DNA from: Hoeflea_A sp965216535
Lineage (GTDB): Bacteria > Pseudomonadota > Alphaproteobacteria > Rhizobiales > Rhizobiaceae
Reading direction: 5' to 3'
Length of the DNA: 64,000 bases
NCBI GenBank assembly: GCA_965216535.1
Contig: OZ244175.1
Location: forward strand, 3,596,001-3,660,000
A program made the translations under genes and the position numbers. Of this stretch, positions 44,384 to 53,696 are shown piece by piece. The notes under the pieces were generated by a model. The model had not been told where the DNA came from and searched no databases. It saw only the letters and a list, made by a program, of their open reading frames with translations. The stretch's first letter is position 1. Each line of letters opens with the position of its first letter.

Positions 44384-44786
44384 AGTCGCGCAGCTCCTTG
44401 CGGATGACGAGCTTGAGGCCGGACCAGATCTCGTCGACGGAGCAGACCTTGATGTCGACAAATCCCATCGGCAGGGCGACGGCGCGGATGACGTCTTCGG
44501 TTATGTCGGTGGGCCGTTTTGAGGCCTTTTTTGGCCAGGACACCCACACAAAGCCATTCGTAGCCAAGATATCCCGAAGTCGGGTGAGGCGGGATTGCAG
44601 TTCGGCCTTTTCCGTCACGAAGATATGGGCTGCATCCATTTCCTCATCACCGGAAACGGGCGACAGGGTCAGACCCGCTTCTGCAATGGTTGCCTCGACC
44701 GTGTGCGGCATGTGAAGCCAGAATATGCGATGGCCTTCTTTGAGTGTGAGCTTGCGGACCAGGGGCGTTCCCGAATAGCCGGACAC
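44382..44786 (-). CDS. DUF3052-family protein
   Basis: 134 residues if started at GTG 44786, one base after the psuG stop; an upstream ATG at 44840 would lie inside psuG and adds residues with no family character. It opens VSGYSGTPLVRKLTLKEGHRIFWLHMP, the typical start of DUF3052 proteins, and contains LATNGFVWVSWPKKASK. The function is unknown. The tight junction suggests translational coupling to psuG, placing it in the pseudouridine operon, though family members occur in many contexts. Confidence 0.75.
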   Translation of the reverse strand: MSGYSGTPLVRKLTLKEGHRIFWLHMPHTVEATIAEAGLTLSPVSGDEEMDAAHIFVTEKAELQSRLTRLRDILATNGFVWVSWPKKASKRPTDITEDVIRAVALPMGFVDIKVCSVDEIWSGLKLVIRKELRD

Positions 44787-44787
44787 G

Positions 44788-45714
44788 TTATTTTCCGGCG
44801 CCTTGAAACGCGCAGGCGATCTCGGCCGCCAGGCGGGCATTGTGTTTCACAAGCTCGATATTGGTCGCCAGGCTTCGCCCCTCTGTGATGTCGAATATGT
44901 GGCCAAGCAGGAACGGCGTGACCTCTTTTCCCGAGATTGCTCGGCTTTCCGCCTCAGCGAGCGCCTTTGCAATGTGGACTTCCATTTCCGCCCGCGGAAT
45001 TTCATGGGCTTCGGGCACCGGGTTGGCGATCAGCATTCCACCGGTCGTTCCAACGTGGTGGCGCGCATGGTGAAACCGCACGATGCTGTGCGCATCATCC
45101 AACCGCAGCGGCGATCGCAGCCCGGAATCGCGTGACCAAAACGCGGGTAAGGTGTCACTGCCAACGGTAACGACGGGCACGCCCTTTGTTTCCAGCACTT
45201 CCAACGTCTTCGGAATGTCGAGAATGGCCTTGGCGCCGGCGCAGACCACGATGACCGGCGTTCTGGCGAGTTCATCGAGGTCGGCAGATACGTCGAAACT
45301 GTCCTCGGCACCGCGATGAACGCCGCCAATGCCGCCCGTGGCGAAGACCTGGATGCCGGCTTGGGCGGCAGCAATCATGGTCGCTGCGACAGTTGTCGCA
45401 CCGGTGCGTCCGCTGGCGATGGCGAAGGCCAGATCGGCGCGCGAGACCTTGAGGGCGTCGCTGGTTTGCGCCAGCTCGGAGAGCGCATCCGGTTCCAGCC
45501 CGATGTGAAGGCGCCCTTCGAGCACCGCGATGGTGGCAGGCACGGCGCCGAGGTCGCGAATGATCGCCTCGACGGATTCGGCCATCTCCAGATTGCCCGG
45601 CCACGGCATGCCGTGGGTGATGATAGTCGATTCCAGTGCGACGACCGGTTTGCCGGTATCGAGTGCCTGGCGCACCTCATCGGAATAGGCCGGCGGTGGG
45701 AAGGAATGGGTCAT
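44788..45714 (-). CDS. psuG: Pseudouridine-5'-phosphate glycosidase
   Basis: 308 residues. It splits pseudouridine 5-phosphate into uracil and ribose 5-phosphate. The family sequence is clear: PVVALESTIITHGMPWPGN at the N-terminus, VFATGGIGGVHRGAE in the middle, VCAGAKAILDIPKTLEVLET and TPFLLGHIFDITEG-type sequence near the end. It follows the PfkB kinase by 31 bases on the same strand, the usual psuK-psuG pairing for salvage of pseudouridine from degraded RNA. Confidence 0.94.
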   Translation of the reverse strand: MTHSFPPPAYSDEVRQALDTGKPVVALESTIITHGMPWPGNLEMAESVEAIIRDLGAVPATIAVLEGRLHIGLEPDALSELAQTSDALKVSRADLAFAIASGRTGATTVAATMIAAAQAGIQVFATGGIGGVHRGAEDSFDVSADLDELARTPVIVVCAGAKAILDIPKTLEVLETKGVPVVTVGSDTLPAFWSRDSGLRSPLRLDDAHSIVRFHHARHHVGTTGGMLIANPVPEAHEIPRAEMEVHIAKALAEAESRAISGKEVTPFLLGHIFDITEGRSLATNIELVKHNARLAAEIACAFQGAGK

Positions 45715-45745
45715 GAATCGGTCCTGACGGATTCGAAAAACCGTC

Positions 45746-46681
45746 TCATGTCAGAAAAACCGGCTGGGGCACAAGTGCCATCGTTGTCGCAACCACCTCT
45801 GCCGACATGTCGGGTGGCGCCGCTGACCTGCTGCGCACTGTAATGAATGCTGCTGCAATTCCCGCACGGACCGCGTCGGAAAAGGACTGGCCGCGGCCAA
45901 GCGCATCGAGCGTCGCGGCGCAGAGCGCGTCACCAGCGCCGGTCACGTCGTTGACCTCTTCGGTTCGCGGCGGATTGATTTCGAACACCTCGTCGCCGCC
46001 AACGGCCAGGAGTGGGCGGGCGCCGCGGGTGATCACTGCGCCCTTCAAACCCAATGCACGAATCTCGTCGGGCCACGCGCGCGGTTCCTTTTCGCCGATC
46101 AGCGTGTTTGCCTCGGCTTCGTTGAGGAACAGCACCGAGAGAGCGGGCAGCGCGCCGGACAGCCGACTGATCTTGGCCGGCGAAATGGCGATGGCCGAAA
46201 GCGGCTTTGCAACTTCGGAGGCTTTTTCCGCCAGCGCGGTCAGAGTCGCTTCCGGCAGGTTGGCGTCACACAATATGTGGTCCGACGCGGCGAGGGCCTC
46301 ACGGATCGATTTGCGGGACAACTGGCGCAGCGTGAAGTGGTCGTAGAGGTCCATATCGGCGACGCCGATCACCAGGTCTCCCTTGTTGTCGAGAACGGCT
46401 GAGTAAGTGGGCGTTGCCCGATCAAGAAAGACCTGCGCCATGTCGATGATGCCGGCTTCTTCGGCAGCCTCCGCCACGGCTTCTCCCGCCCGATCGCCGC
46501 CACGCACAGAGACCATGCGCACGGTATTTCCAAGACGCGCCAGGGTGCGTGCCGCGTTGAGGCTTGCGCCCCCCGGTTCGGCTTGCCAGCGGCCGGGGTT
46601 GCTGGCACCCAGCCGCGCCTGCTCCTGCAAGGCGACGCGTCGGTCGAGATGGGCGCCGCCAAGGACGAGGAAACTGGTCAT
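45746..46681 (-). CDS. psuK: PfkB-family carbohydrate kinase, probable pseudouridine kinase
   Basis: 311 residues from ATG 46681 (an earlier ATG at 46702 is possible). The PfkB signatures are GGASLNAARTLARLG near residue 37 and NDVTGAGDALCAATLDALGRG near residue 250, the latter with the catalytic Asp in GAGDA. Specificity for pseudouridine is inferred from the adjacent psuG. First gene of a three-gene operon psuK-psuG-DUF3052. Confidence 0.9.
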   Translation of the reverse strand: MTSFLVLGGAHLDRRVALQEQARLGASNPGRWQAEPGGASLNAARTLARLGNTVRMVSVRGGDRAGEAVAEAAEEAGIIDMAQVFLDRATPTYSAVLDNKGDLVIGVADMDLYDHFTLRQLSRKSIREALAASDHILCDANLPEATLTALAEKASEVAKPLSAIAISPAKISRLSGALPALSVLFLNEAEANTLIGEKEPRAWPDEIRALGLKGAVITRGARPLLAVGGDEVFEINPPRTEEVNDVTGAGDALCAATLDALGRGQSFSDAVRAGIAAAFITVRSRSAAPPDMSAEVVATTMALVPQPVFLT

Positions 46682-46817
46682 GACCGCTCGTGCCCCCTTC
46701 AAATCATCTCCCCATCCCTCGCAGTTTCGGCGGGGCAGGGCAAGGTTTTTTGCAGGTGCACCTCAGAGGCCTTCGGCTACCGAAATCGCCGGCCCGAAGC
46801 GGATATTTGGAGTCGTC

Positions 46818-46856
46818 AAAGGCCCCCGGACCGCCTCTTCGGACCGCGGGGCCTTT
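46818..46856 (-). terminator. Possible terminator of the serine-cycle operon
   Basis: AAAGGCCCC (46818-46826) and GGGGCCTTT (46848-46856) form nine-base arms around a 21-base loop, 28 bases past the mcl stop on the minus strand. The T tract is only three long. Confidence 0.45.
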
Positions 46857-46883
46857 CGAAGCCGAAAGTCGAAAGTTGTGAGA

Positions 46884-47861
46884 TCAGGCTGCAGCGATTT
46901 GGCGGGCCTTCTCGACTTGCACTTCCGCCTGGCGAATGGAGGCGTAGTCGATCAGGCGTCCGTCCAGCGACACGGCTCCTTTTCCAGCCGCCTCGGCTTC
47001 CGCCATGGCCTCCAGGATACGTCTGGCCTTGGTGACTTCGGCCTCGGAGGGACCCATCACCTCGTTGGCGAGCGCGATCTGGCTCGGGTGGATGGCCCAT
47101 TTGCCTTCGCAGCCCAGAACCGCGGCGCGCTTGGCCGCGGCGCGATAGCCCTCAGCATCCTGGAAATCGCCGAACGGGCCGTCGATCGGGCGCAGGCCGT
47201 TCGCCCGAGCGGCGACCACCATGCGGGCCAGTGCGTAATGCCACATGTCGCCCCAGTGCACATCGCGGCTGCCGTCGCTGGTAGGGTCGGTCAGGACCGC
47301 ATAGTCGGGATTGACGCCGCCGATGATGGTGGTGCGGGCACGGGTGCTGGCGGCGTAGTCGGCGACGCCGAAATGCAGGCTTTCGTTGCGCTTCGAGGCT
47401 GACGCGATCTCGTCGACATTCTGCATGCCGAGCGCGGTTTCGATGATGTGCTCGAAACCGATCCGCTTCCTGTAGCCCTTGGCGTCCTGGATCTGTGTAA
47501 CCATCATGTCGACCGCATAGACGTCGGCGGCGGTTCCGACTTTCGGGACCATGATCAGATCCAGGCGCTCGCCGGCCTGTTCGACCACATCGACTACGTC
47601 GCGGTACATGTAGTGCGTGTCGAGGCCGTTGATGCGGATCGACATGGTCTTGGTGCCCCAGTCGATCTCGTTCAGCGCCCGGATGATGTTCTTTCGCGCC
47701 TGCTCCTTGTCGTCCGGCGCCACCGCGTCCTCCAGATCGAGGAATATGATGTCGGCCTCGGACTGGGCCGCCCGTTCGAACATCTGCGGCTGACTTCCGG
47801 GCACGGCAAGTTCGCTGCGGTTCAGCCGTGCCGGTGCCTGTTCGATGGAAAAGAAACTCAT
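46884..47861 (-). CDS. mcl: L-malyl-CoA lyase
   Basis: 325 residues from ATG 47861 with GAGGAA upstream; the open frame extends back over glyA but that part is out of its family. It cleaves malyl-CoA to acetyl-CoA and glyoxylate, the last step of the serine cycle. Features of the CitE/Mcl family: RSELAVPGSQPQMFERAAQSEADIIFLDLEDAV near the N-terminus, with the metal-binding acidic residues in DLEDAV, then MVPKVGTAADVYAVD and ALGMQNVDEIA. Length and the GKWAIHPSQIALANE segment fit the Methylobacterium-type enzyme. Last gene of the operon. Confidence 0.93.
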   Translation of the reverse strand: MSFFSIEQAPARLNRSELAVPGSQPQMFERAAQSEADIIFLDLEDAVAPDDKEQARKNIIRALNEIDWGTKTMSIRINGLDTHYMYRDVVDVVEQAGERLDLIMVPKVGTAADVYAVDMMVTQIQDAKGYRKRIGFEHIIETALGMQNVDEIASASKRNESLHFGVADYAASTRARTTIIGGVNPDYAVLTDPTSDGSRDVHWGDMWHYALARMVVAARANGLRPIDGPFGDFQDAEGYRAAAKRAAVLGCEGKWAIHPSQIALANEVMGPSEAEVTKARRILEAMAEAEAAGKGAVSLDGRLIDYASIRQAEVQVEKARQIAAA

Positions 47862-47878
47862 GGCTGGGGTTCCTCGAT

Positions 47879-49174
47879 TTACATCTGGTCGTAGATGGGG
47901 AATTGCGCGCAGAGCTCTGCGACCTTGACGCGGACGCTCGCCTCGACATCCTGATTGCCGTCTTCGCCATTTTCCGCCAGGCCGTCGATGACTTCGACGA
48001 TCATGTCGGCGATCAAGCGGAACTCGGCCTGGCCGAAGCCGCGGGTGGTGCCGGCCGGCGTGCCCAGGCGGATGCCGGAAGTAACCGTCGGCTTTTCGGG
48101 ATCGAACGGGATGCCGTTCTTGTTGGTGGTGATGCGGGCGCGGCCCAGCGCCTTGTCCACCACGTTGCCGGTCACGCCCTTGGGCCGCAGGTCGACCAGC
48201 ATCACATGGGTGTCGGTGCCGCCGGTGACGATGTCCAGGCCGCCCTTGATCAGCTGATCGGCCAACGCATCGGCGTTGAGGCGCACCTGGCGCATGTAGT
48301 CCTTGAATTCCGGGCGTAGCGCCTCGCCGAAGGCGGCGGCCTTGCCGGCGATTACATGCATCAGCGGACCGCCCTGGATGCCGGGAAAGATGGACGAGTT
48401 GACCTTTTTGGCGATCGCCTCGTCGTTGGTCAGGATCATGCCGCCGCGCGGACCCCGCAGGGTCTTGTGGGTGGTGGTTGTTGCCACATGGGCGTGCGGG
48501 AAGGGCGAGGGGTGCTCGCCGGCGGCGACCAGGCCGGCAAAGTGAGCCATATCGACCAGCAGATAGGCGCCGACGGTATCGGCGATCGCTCGCATGCGGG
48601 CAAAGTCGATTATCCGCGGTATGGCCGAGCCGCCGGCGATAATAAGCTTCGGATTGTGCTCCTTCGCCAGCGCTTCGATCTCGGCATAGTCGATGCGGTG
48701 GTCTTCGCGCCGCACGCCGTACTGCACGGCGTTGAACCATTTGCCTGACTGGTTGGGTGCCGCGCCGTGGGTGAGGTGTCCGCCCGACGCGAGGTTCATG
48801 CCCAGAATGGTGTCGCCCGGCTGCAGCAGGGCCTGGAATACGCCCTGGTTGGCCTGCGAGCCGGAGTTGGGCTGGACATTGGCAAATTCGCAGCTGAACA
48901 GCCGCCTGGCGCGGTCGATGGCGAGGTTCTCGGCGACGTCGACATAGTGACAGCCGCCATAGTAGCGACGGCCGGGGTAGCCCTCGGCATACTTGTTGGT
49001 CAGGACCGAGCCTTGGGCCTCCATGACGGCGGCGGAGACGATGTTCTCCGAAGCGATCAGTTCGATCTCGTCGCGCTGGCGAGTGAGCTCGCCGGTGATT
49101 GCGGCCTGGAGCTCCGGGTCGCGGCTGGCGAGGGGTTCGGTGAAGAAGCCGTCAAAGCGGTGATGGGTGTTCAC
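47879..49174 (-). CDS. glyA: Serine hydroxymethyltransferase
   Basis: 431 residues from a GTG start (49174) with GGGAG at nine bases. It joins glycine and methylene-tetrahydrofolate to form serine, the C1-entry step of the serine cycle. Seen: ELIASENIVSAAVMEAQGSVLTNKYAEGYPGRRYYGG, and the PLP lysine in TTTTHKTLRGPRGGM. Its place between ppc and mcl marks it as the pathway-dedicated copy; a second housekeeping glyA is likely elsewhere. Gaps are 21 bases to ppc and 17 to mcl. Confidence 0.96.
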   Translation of the reverse strand: MNTHHRFDGFFTEPLASRDPELQAAITGELTRQRDEIELIASENIVSAAVMEAQGSVLTNKYAEGYPGRRYYGGCHYVDVAENLAIDRARRLFSCEFANVQPNSGSQANQGVFQALLQPGDTILGMNLASGGHLTHGAAPNQSGKWFNAVQYGVRREDHRIDYAEIEALAKEHNPKLIIAGGSAIPRIIDFARMRAIADTVGAYLLVDMAHFAGLVAAGEHPSPFPHAHVATTTTHKTLRGPRGGMILTNDEAIAKKVNSSIFPGIQGGPLMHVIAGKAAAFGEALRPEFKDYMRQVRLNADALADQLIKGGLDIVTGGTDTHVMLVDLRPKGVTGNVVDKALGRARITTNKNGIPFDPEKPTVTSGIRLGTPAGTTRGFGQAEFRLIADMIVEVIDGLAENGEDGNQDVEASVRVKVAELCAQFPIYDQM

Positions 49175-49195
49175 GATGCAAGTCTCCCGGTGTAT

Positions 49196-51835
49196 CTAGC
49201 CGGTCCAGCCGAGGCCGGCCGAAATAGCGTTCATGGTTTGCAGCAACGGCACATGCAATGCGGTGCCTGCGATGCAGTCCCGGTCCTTACGCAGCAGGGC
49301 TACCTGCAGCGTGTTGATGCGGTCGAGATCGGCTCGCTTGCGGTCGAAGCGCTCGCGGAAATCCGGAAACCGATGTCCGATCAACTGCGATCCGGTCAGG
49401 AAAGTGACGCTGCTGCAGGCCTTTTCGTACTCGGCTTCGATGGCTCCGAATATGCTTCGGCCGACGGTCGGATCGGCGACCAGCGAGGCGTATTCACCGG
49501 CAATCGCCATGTCCGCCTGATAAAGCGATTTTTCGACCTCGTCGACGATGAGCCTGAACAGGCGGGAGTGTTGGAACAGGTCGTGCAGCACCTGGTCGCC
49601 GCCGGCGCCGCGAAACCGGCGAAACTCAGTGATCGCCGCACCGAAGCCGTACCAGCCGGTGATCAGGTGGCGGTTTTGCGACCAGGCGAATACCCAGGGA
49701 ATGGCGCGCAGGTCGTCAAGGCTCGCGGCGCCGAAACGGCGCGGCGGCCGTGAACCGATTTTCAGCCGCGCCAATTCCTCGACGGGGCTTGCCTGCTGGA
49801 AGTAGTCGAGGAAGCCGTCCGTTTGCAGCAGCGACACATAGGAAGTCTGCGACAGGCCCGACAGCGCCTCAAGCGCATCTTCGAATTCGGGCCGGGGCGG
49901 CGAAACGCGCGGTTCGGCCGAGTGCCGCAGGGTGTTGGCGAGCAAGAGCTCGAGATGGGCGGCGGCCGTGCCGCGATTGGCATATTGCGCCGAAACGACC
50001 TCGCCCTGCTCGGTGACGCGCAGACGGCCGGATATCGTTCCCGCGGGCTGTGCGGCGATCGCCCGGCTGGCCGGCGTGCCGCCGCGGCTGACGGAGCCGC
50101 CGCGCCCGTGGAAGAAGGCCGTGCGAAACCCTTGGGACTCCAGCGCGGAGACGATTTTCCGCTGGGCCCGATCCAATTCCCAGGCCGCGCACAGAAAGCC
50201 GCCATCCTTGCTGCTGTCAGAGTAGCCGAGCATCACCTCGATGGTCCGGCCTCTGGTCTTCAGGCTGCGGCGGGCAAGCGGAACGTCGAGCAGTGCCTGT
50301 AGGATGGCCGGAGCGCTGCGCAGGTCGTCGATCGTTTCGAACAGCGGCACCACCGCAAGGTCCAGGGTCTCGGCACCGAATCCGGCATAGCGGGCTAGAA
50401 GGTAGACGCCGAGAATGTCGTCGGCCGACCGGGTCATGGACAGGATGAACGGACCGACGGCCTTCGGATCGAACCCGGTTTGGGCCGCGTACATCAGCGC
50501 GAGCAGTCGGAGCAGGTCGTCGCCCTGATCCGTCAGCTCGGCGGGATCCAGACGCTGCAGGGTGGGGTCGGCCAGTTCGCGACGCAGGCGCGCCGACCAC
50601 TCGCTGCTGCCGTAAGCCGGAACCGGTCCCGGCTGTTTTTCCCAGATTTCGGTCAGAACGGCGGTCGTGACCGTCGAATTCTGACGAATGTCCAGCGCGG
50701 CGGTGCGGAAGCCGAAGACCGATGCCGATCTTCGCAGGCGGCGGATATAGCGCTGCGCCAGCGGTTGCGCATCCACGGCGCAGAGCGCCGCATCCAGCGT
50801 GTCGAGATGGGAGAGGAACTGGCCGATATGGCTATACGAGCGCTTCTGCAGGCGACTGCCGATCGCCGACAGCGCCTGCCGGAAGAGTTCGTTTGGGTTG
50901 CGGCGGCCTCCCGGGTTTCCCTCCGCGATGGCACGCACGCGCGATTGATGGGGTTCGGGCAGCGCCAGGATCTGGTCGCTGATGCTCAACCGGCTGGCGG
51001 CTTTGGCAAGCATCCGCTCATAGAGCTCGATGGCAATGTCGCGGCCGCGTTCCAGGGCCTGGGCGGTCACCGCCGTGGTCACGCCCGGATTGCCGTCGCG
51101 ATCGCCTCCGATCCAGCTGTGAAAGCAGATTTCGGGTGTCGCAAACGTTGCGTGGTCGAACAGCTGTCCCGTGGCCTGGTCGAAGCGGTCGAGAACCTGC
51201 GGCACCGCTTCGAAGATGGCGTCGCGGAAAAATTGAAAGCCCCATTCGATCTCGTCGTTCAGACTGGGACGTTCCAGGCGAAGCTCTCCGGTCAGCCAGA
51301 GCAGGTCGATTTCCGCCTCGATATCCTGCAGCAGGTCGGCCCGCTCGGTCGGGGTCCAGCGCTGGGCTTCGAGACTGACGAGACAACGGTAAATCCGGCG
51401 ATGGATCTCCAGAACCGTAACGCGCTTGGCTTCCGTCGGGTGGGCCGTCAGGGTGGGACCGACGCAAAGGGATCCCGCGGCTTGGCGTAGGCGCTCCGCA
51501 TTGGCGGTCTTGCAGGACAGGGCCTCGGCGAAGCTGCCCTCCACCGCTTCCGGTCCCTGATCGGTCTCGGTGCGACGGCGCTCGCGGACCGCTGCATTCT
51601 CATCGATGATGCGTGACAACTGAAACCAGATGGACAGTGCCTGAAGGTAGGGCGTGGCTTCCTTGCCGACTGGAATGGCGGTGGGCGAGGGGGCATCGGT
51701 CCAGGAGGCGACGTGCGGCGCGCGCCTGAGCAGAATATTGCGCCAGAGCGCGCCCAGTTCGGCGCGTAGGCCGTCGGCGTAGGCCACACCGTCGTGCGTC
51801 TTTTGCCGCAGGTCGTCGCGAACCGCCACGTTCAT
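49196..51835 (-). CDS. ppc: Phosphoenolpyruvate carboxylase
   Basis: 879 residues from ATG 51835, whose first base is the last base of the hpr stop (TGATG). It fixes bicarbonate onto PEP to make oxaloacetate. Catalytic segments: GPTLTAHPTE with His132, FHGRGGSVSRGG, and GRLRVTEQGEVVSAQYAN; the C-terminus NAISAGLGWTG is intact. Within the operon it carries the carboxylation step of the serine cycle. The longer frame starting at 52192 overlaps hpr and is not used. Confidence 0.95.
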   Translation of the reverse strand: MNVAVRDDLRQKTHDGVAYADGLRAELGALWRNILLRRAPHVASWTDAPSPTAIPVGKEATPYLQALSIWFQLSRIIDENAAVRERRRTETDQGPEAVEGSFAEALSCKTANAERLRQAAGSLCVGPTLTAHPTEAKRVTVLEIHRRIYRCLVSLEAQRWTPTERADLLQDIEAEIDLLWLTGELRLERPSLNDEIEWGFQFFRDAIFEAVPQVLDRFDQATGQLFDHATFATPEICFHSWIGGDRDGNPGVTTAVTAQALERGRDIAIELYERMLAKAASRLSISDQILALPEPHQSRVRAIAEGNPGGRRNPNELFRQALSAIGSRLQKRSYSHIGQFLSHLDTLDAALCAVDAQPLAQRYIRRLRRSASVFGFRTAALDIRQNSTVTTAVLTEIWEKQPGPVPAYGSSEWSARLRRELADPTLQRLDPAELTDQGDDLLRLLALMYAAQTGFDPKAVGPFILSMTRSADDILGVYLLARYAGFGAETLDLAVVPLFETIDDLRSAPAILQALLDVPLARRSLKTRGRTIEVMLGYSDSSKDGGFLCAAWELDRAQRKIVSALESQGFRTAFFHGRGGSVSRGGTPASRAIAAQPAGTISGRLRVTEQGEVVSAQYANRGTAAAHLELLLANTLRHSAEPRVSPPRPEFEDALEALSGLSQTSYVSLLQTDGFLDYFQQASPVEELARLKIGSRPPRRFGAASLDDLRAIPWVFAWSQNRHLITGWYGFGAAITEFRRFRGAGGDQVLHDLFQHSRLFRLIVDEVEKSLYQADMAIAGEYASLVADPTVGRSIFGAIEAEYEKACSSVTFLTGSQLIGHRFPDFRERFDRKRADLDRINTLQVALLRKDRDCIAGTALHVPLLQTMNAISAGLGWTG

Positions 51836-52806
51836 CAGAACACCCGATCTCTCGGGGGACGGCCGTCGAAGAAGTCGCCCAGATTGTCGAGAACACGGAA
51901 GCCCATGGCCTCGCGCGCTTCGCGCGTGGCGCTGCCCAGATGCGGCAACATCACCAGATTGTGGCATTGCATCAGGCCTGGATTGATGCGCGGTTCGCCA
52001 TCGAACACGTCCAGTGCCGCGCCGCCGATCGATTTCGACGTCAGGGCCTCGATCAGCGCGACTTCGTCGATTACCTCTCCGCGCGCGGTGTTGATCAGGA
52101 AGGCGCCCGGCTTCATCAATTCCAGCCGCCGTGCGTTGATAAGGTGCCTGTTTGCATCGCCTCCCGGGCAGTGCAGGGACACGAAATCGCACCGCGGCAA
52201 GAGATCATCCACCGTATCGACCTGGGTCGCGTTGCACTGCGCCAGTATGGCGTGGTCGAGAGGGCTGCGGTTTTGCACGACGATCTTCATGCCGAAGCCG
52301 AAATGCGCGCGCCGCGCCATCTCCCGGCCGATGCGGCCGTAACCGATAATGCCGAGCGTCTTGCCGCTGGCCTTGGTGCCGACCAGATGCGTCGGGCGCC
52401 AGCCGGTCCAGTTGCCGGCACGCAGTTCACGTTCGCCTTCGCCGGCGCGCCGTGTCGCCATCAGCAGCAGCGTCATGGCCAGATCGGCGGTGCACTCGGA
52501 CAGCACGTCCGGCGTGTTGGTCACGGTCAGGCCGAGACCACGGGCAGAGTCCTCGCAGATATGGCTGTAGCCGACCCCGTAATTGGCCAGAATCCTGGTC
52601 CGGGAGGAGGGCACATCCAGGGCTTCGGCGGTCAACTTGTCGGTCACGGTCGGCAGCACAGCATCGTAGCTGCCCAGCGCCTCGCGGATGTCTGACGGCG
52701 ACAAAGGCTTGTCGCCGGTATTGAGGACCGCGTCGTAGTTTTCCATCAACTGCGCTTCGACGGCCGCGGGCCAGCGGCGCGTCACCAGTACTGAAGGCCT
52801 TGCCAT
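51835..52806 (-). CDS. D-2-hydroxyacid dehydrogenase, probable hydroxypyruvate/glyoxylate reductase
   Basis: 323 residues. NAD(P) site KTLGIIGYGRIGREMARRA (about 149-167); catalytic Arg in LINTARGEVID, Glu in VFDGEPRINP and His in LPHLGSATREAREAM. It resembles GyaR-type glyoxylate/hydroxypyruvate reductases. In the operon, after serine-glyoxylate aminotransferase, its job should be reduction of hydroxypyruvate to D-glycerate. Start and stop each overlap the neighbouring genes by one base (TAATG, TGATG). Functional equivalence to Methylobacterium HprA is inferred from context. Confidence 0.9.
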   Translation of the reverse strand: MARPSVLVTRRWPAAVEAQLMENYDAVLNTGDKPLSPSDIREALGSYDAVLPTVTDKLTAEALDVPSSRTRILANYGVGYSHICEDSARGLGLTVTNTPDVLSECTADLAMTLLLMATRRAGEGERELRAGNWTGWRPTHLVGTKASGKTLGIIGYGRIGREMARRAHFGFGMKIVVQNRSPLDHAILAQCNATQVDTVDDLLPRCDFVSLHCPGGDANRHLINARRLELMKPGAFLINTARGEVIDEVALIEALTSKSIGGAALDVFDGEPRINPGLMQCHNLVMLPHLGSATREAREAMGFRVLDNLGDFFDGRPPRDRVF

Positions 52807-53696
52807 TACGCTGCCTCTTTCATGACGCGGGCGATCGTGTCGCCGATGACGGCCGGGTTCTCGGCAACGGTCGCACCGACGCCCGAGAGGATTTCGACCT
52901 TTTCCGAGGCGCTTTCGCCGAAGGCGGAGATGATCGCGCCGGCATGACCCATCGTGCGGCCTTTCGGGGCGGTCAGGCCGGCCACGTAGGCCACAACGGG
53001 CTTGCTGATGTGGCCGCGGATATATTCCGCCGCTTCGGCTTCCTGCGGACCGCCGATCTCGCCGATCATGGCTATCACGTGGGTCTCGTCGTCCTGCTCG
53101 AAGAGCTGCAGGATGTCCTTGAAGGACGATCCGTTTATCGGGTCGCCGCCGATGCCGACGCTGGTCGAGACGCCGATGCCGTGCTCCTTGAGTTGGGCGG
53201 CGGCTTCGTAGCTCAGCGTGCCGGAACGGCCGATGATGCCGACATGGCCGGGCAGGTAGATGTGACCTGGCATGATCCCGAGCAGCGCCTTGCCGGGGCT
53301 GATCGTACCGGCGCAGTTCGGCCCGGTCAGGATCATGCGCTTGTCGCGGGGATAGCGGTACATGTAACGCTTCACGCGGATCATGTCCTGGGCGGGGATT
53401 CCGTCGGTGATGCAGACGCAGTAGCGAATGCCGCCGTCCGCCGCCTCCATGATCGAATCGGCCGCGAAGGGTGGTGGCACGAAAACCAGGCTGGCATCGG
53501 CTCCGGTGGCGTCGACGGCCTGCTTGACCGTGTTGAAGACCGGCACGCCTTCGACGGTCTCGCCGCCCTTGCCGGGCACCACGCCACCGACGACATTGGT
53601 GCCGTATTGCAACATGTCCTTGGTGTGGAAGCGGGCCATGCGCCCGGTGATGCCCTGAACGATAACGCGGGTTTCGCGGTCGAGAAGGATGCTCAT
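52806..53696 (-). CDS. mtkB: Malate--CoA ligase (malate thiokinase) alpha subunit
   Basis: 296 residues, SucD-like. The CoA-binding Rossmann start is ETRVIVQGITGRMARFHTKDML; the phosphorylated histidine lies in GRTMGHAGAIISAFGES near residue 250. By sequence alone it could be succinyl-CoA synthetase alpha, but its place between mtkA and hpr, with ppc and mcl in the same operon, points to ATP-dependent malyl-CoA formation. It overlaps mtkA and hpr by one base each. Confidence 0.9.
   Translation of the reverse strand: MSILLDRETRVIVQGITGRMARFHTKDMLQYGTNVVGGVVPGKGGETVEGVPVFNTVKQAVDATGADASLVFVPPPFAADSIMEAADGGIRYCVCITDGIPAQDMIRVKRYMYRYPRDKRMILTGPNCAGTISPGKALLGIMPGHIYLPGHVGIIGRSGTLSYEAAAQLKEHGIGVSTSVGIGGDPINGSSFKDILQLFEQDDETHVIAMIGEIGGPQEAEAAEYIRGHISKPVVAYVAGLTAPKGRTMGHAGAIISAFGESASEKVEILSGVGATVAENPAVIGDTIARVMKEAA

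Noticed and set aside
46884..48740. 618-codon open frame that would extend malyl-CoA lyase upstream over glyA
   Set aside because: The first 293 residues are low-information His/Arg-rich translation of glyA in another frame; ATG 47861 has a good ribosome-binding site and matches the family start.
49196..52192. 998-codon frame extending PEP carboxylase into hpr
   Set aside because: The extra 119 residues overlap the conserved end of hpr in another frame; ATG 51835 gives the normal PEPC length and start.
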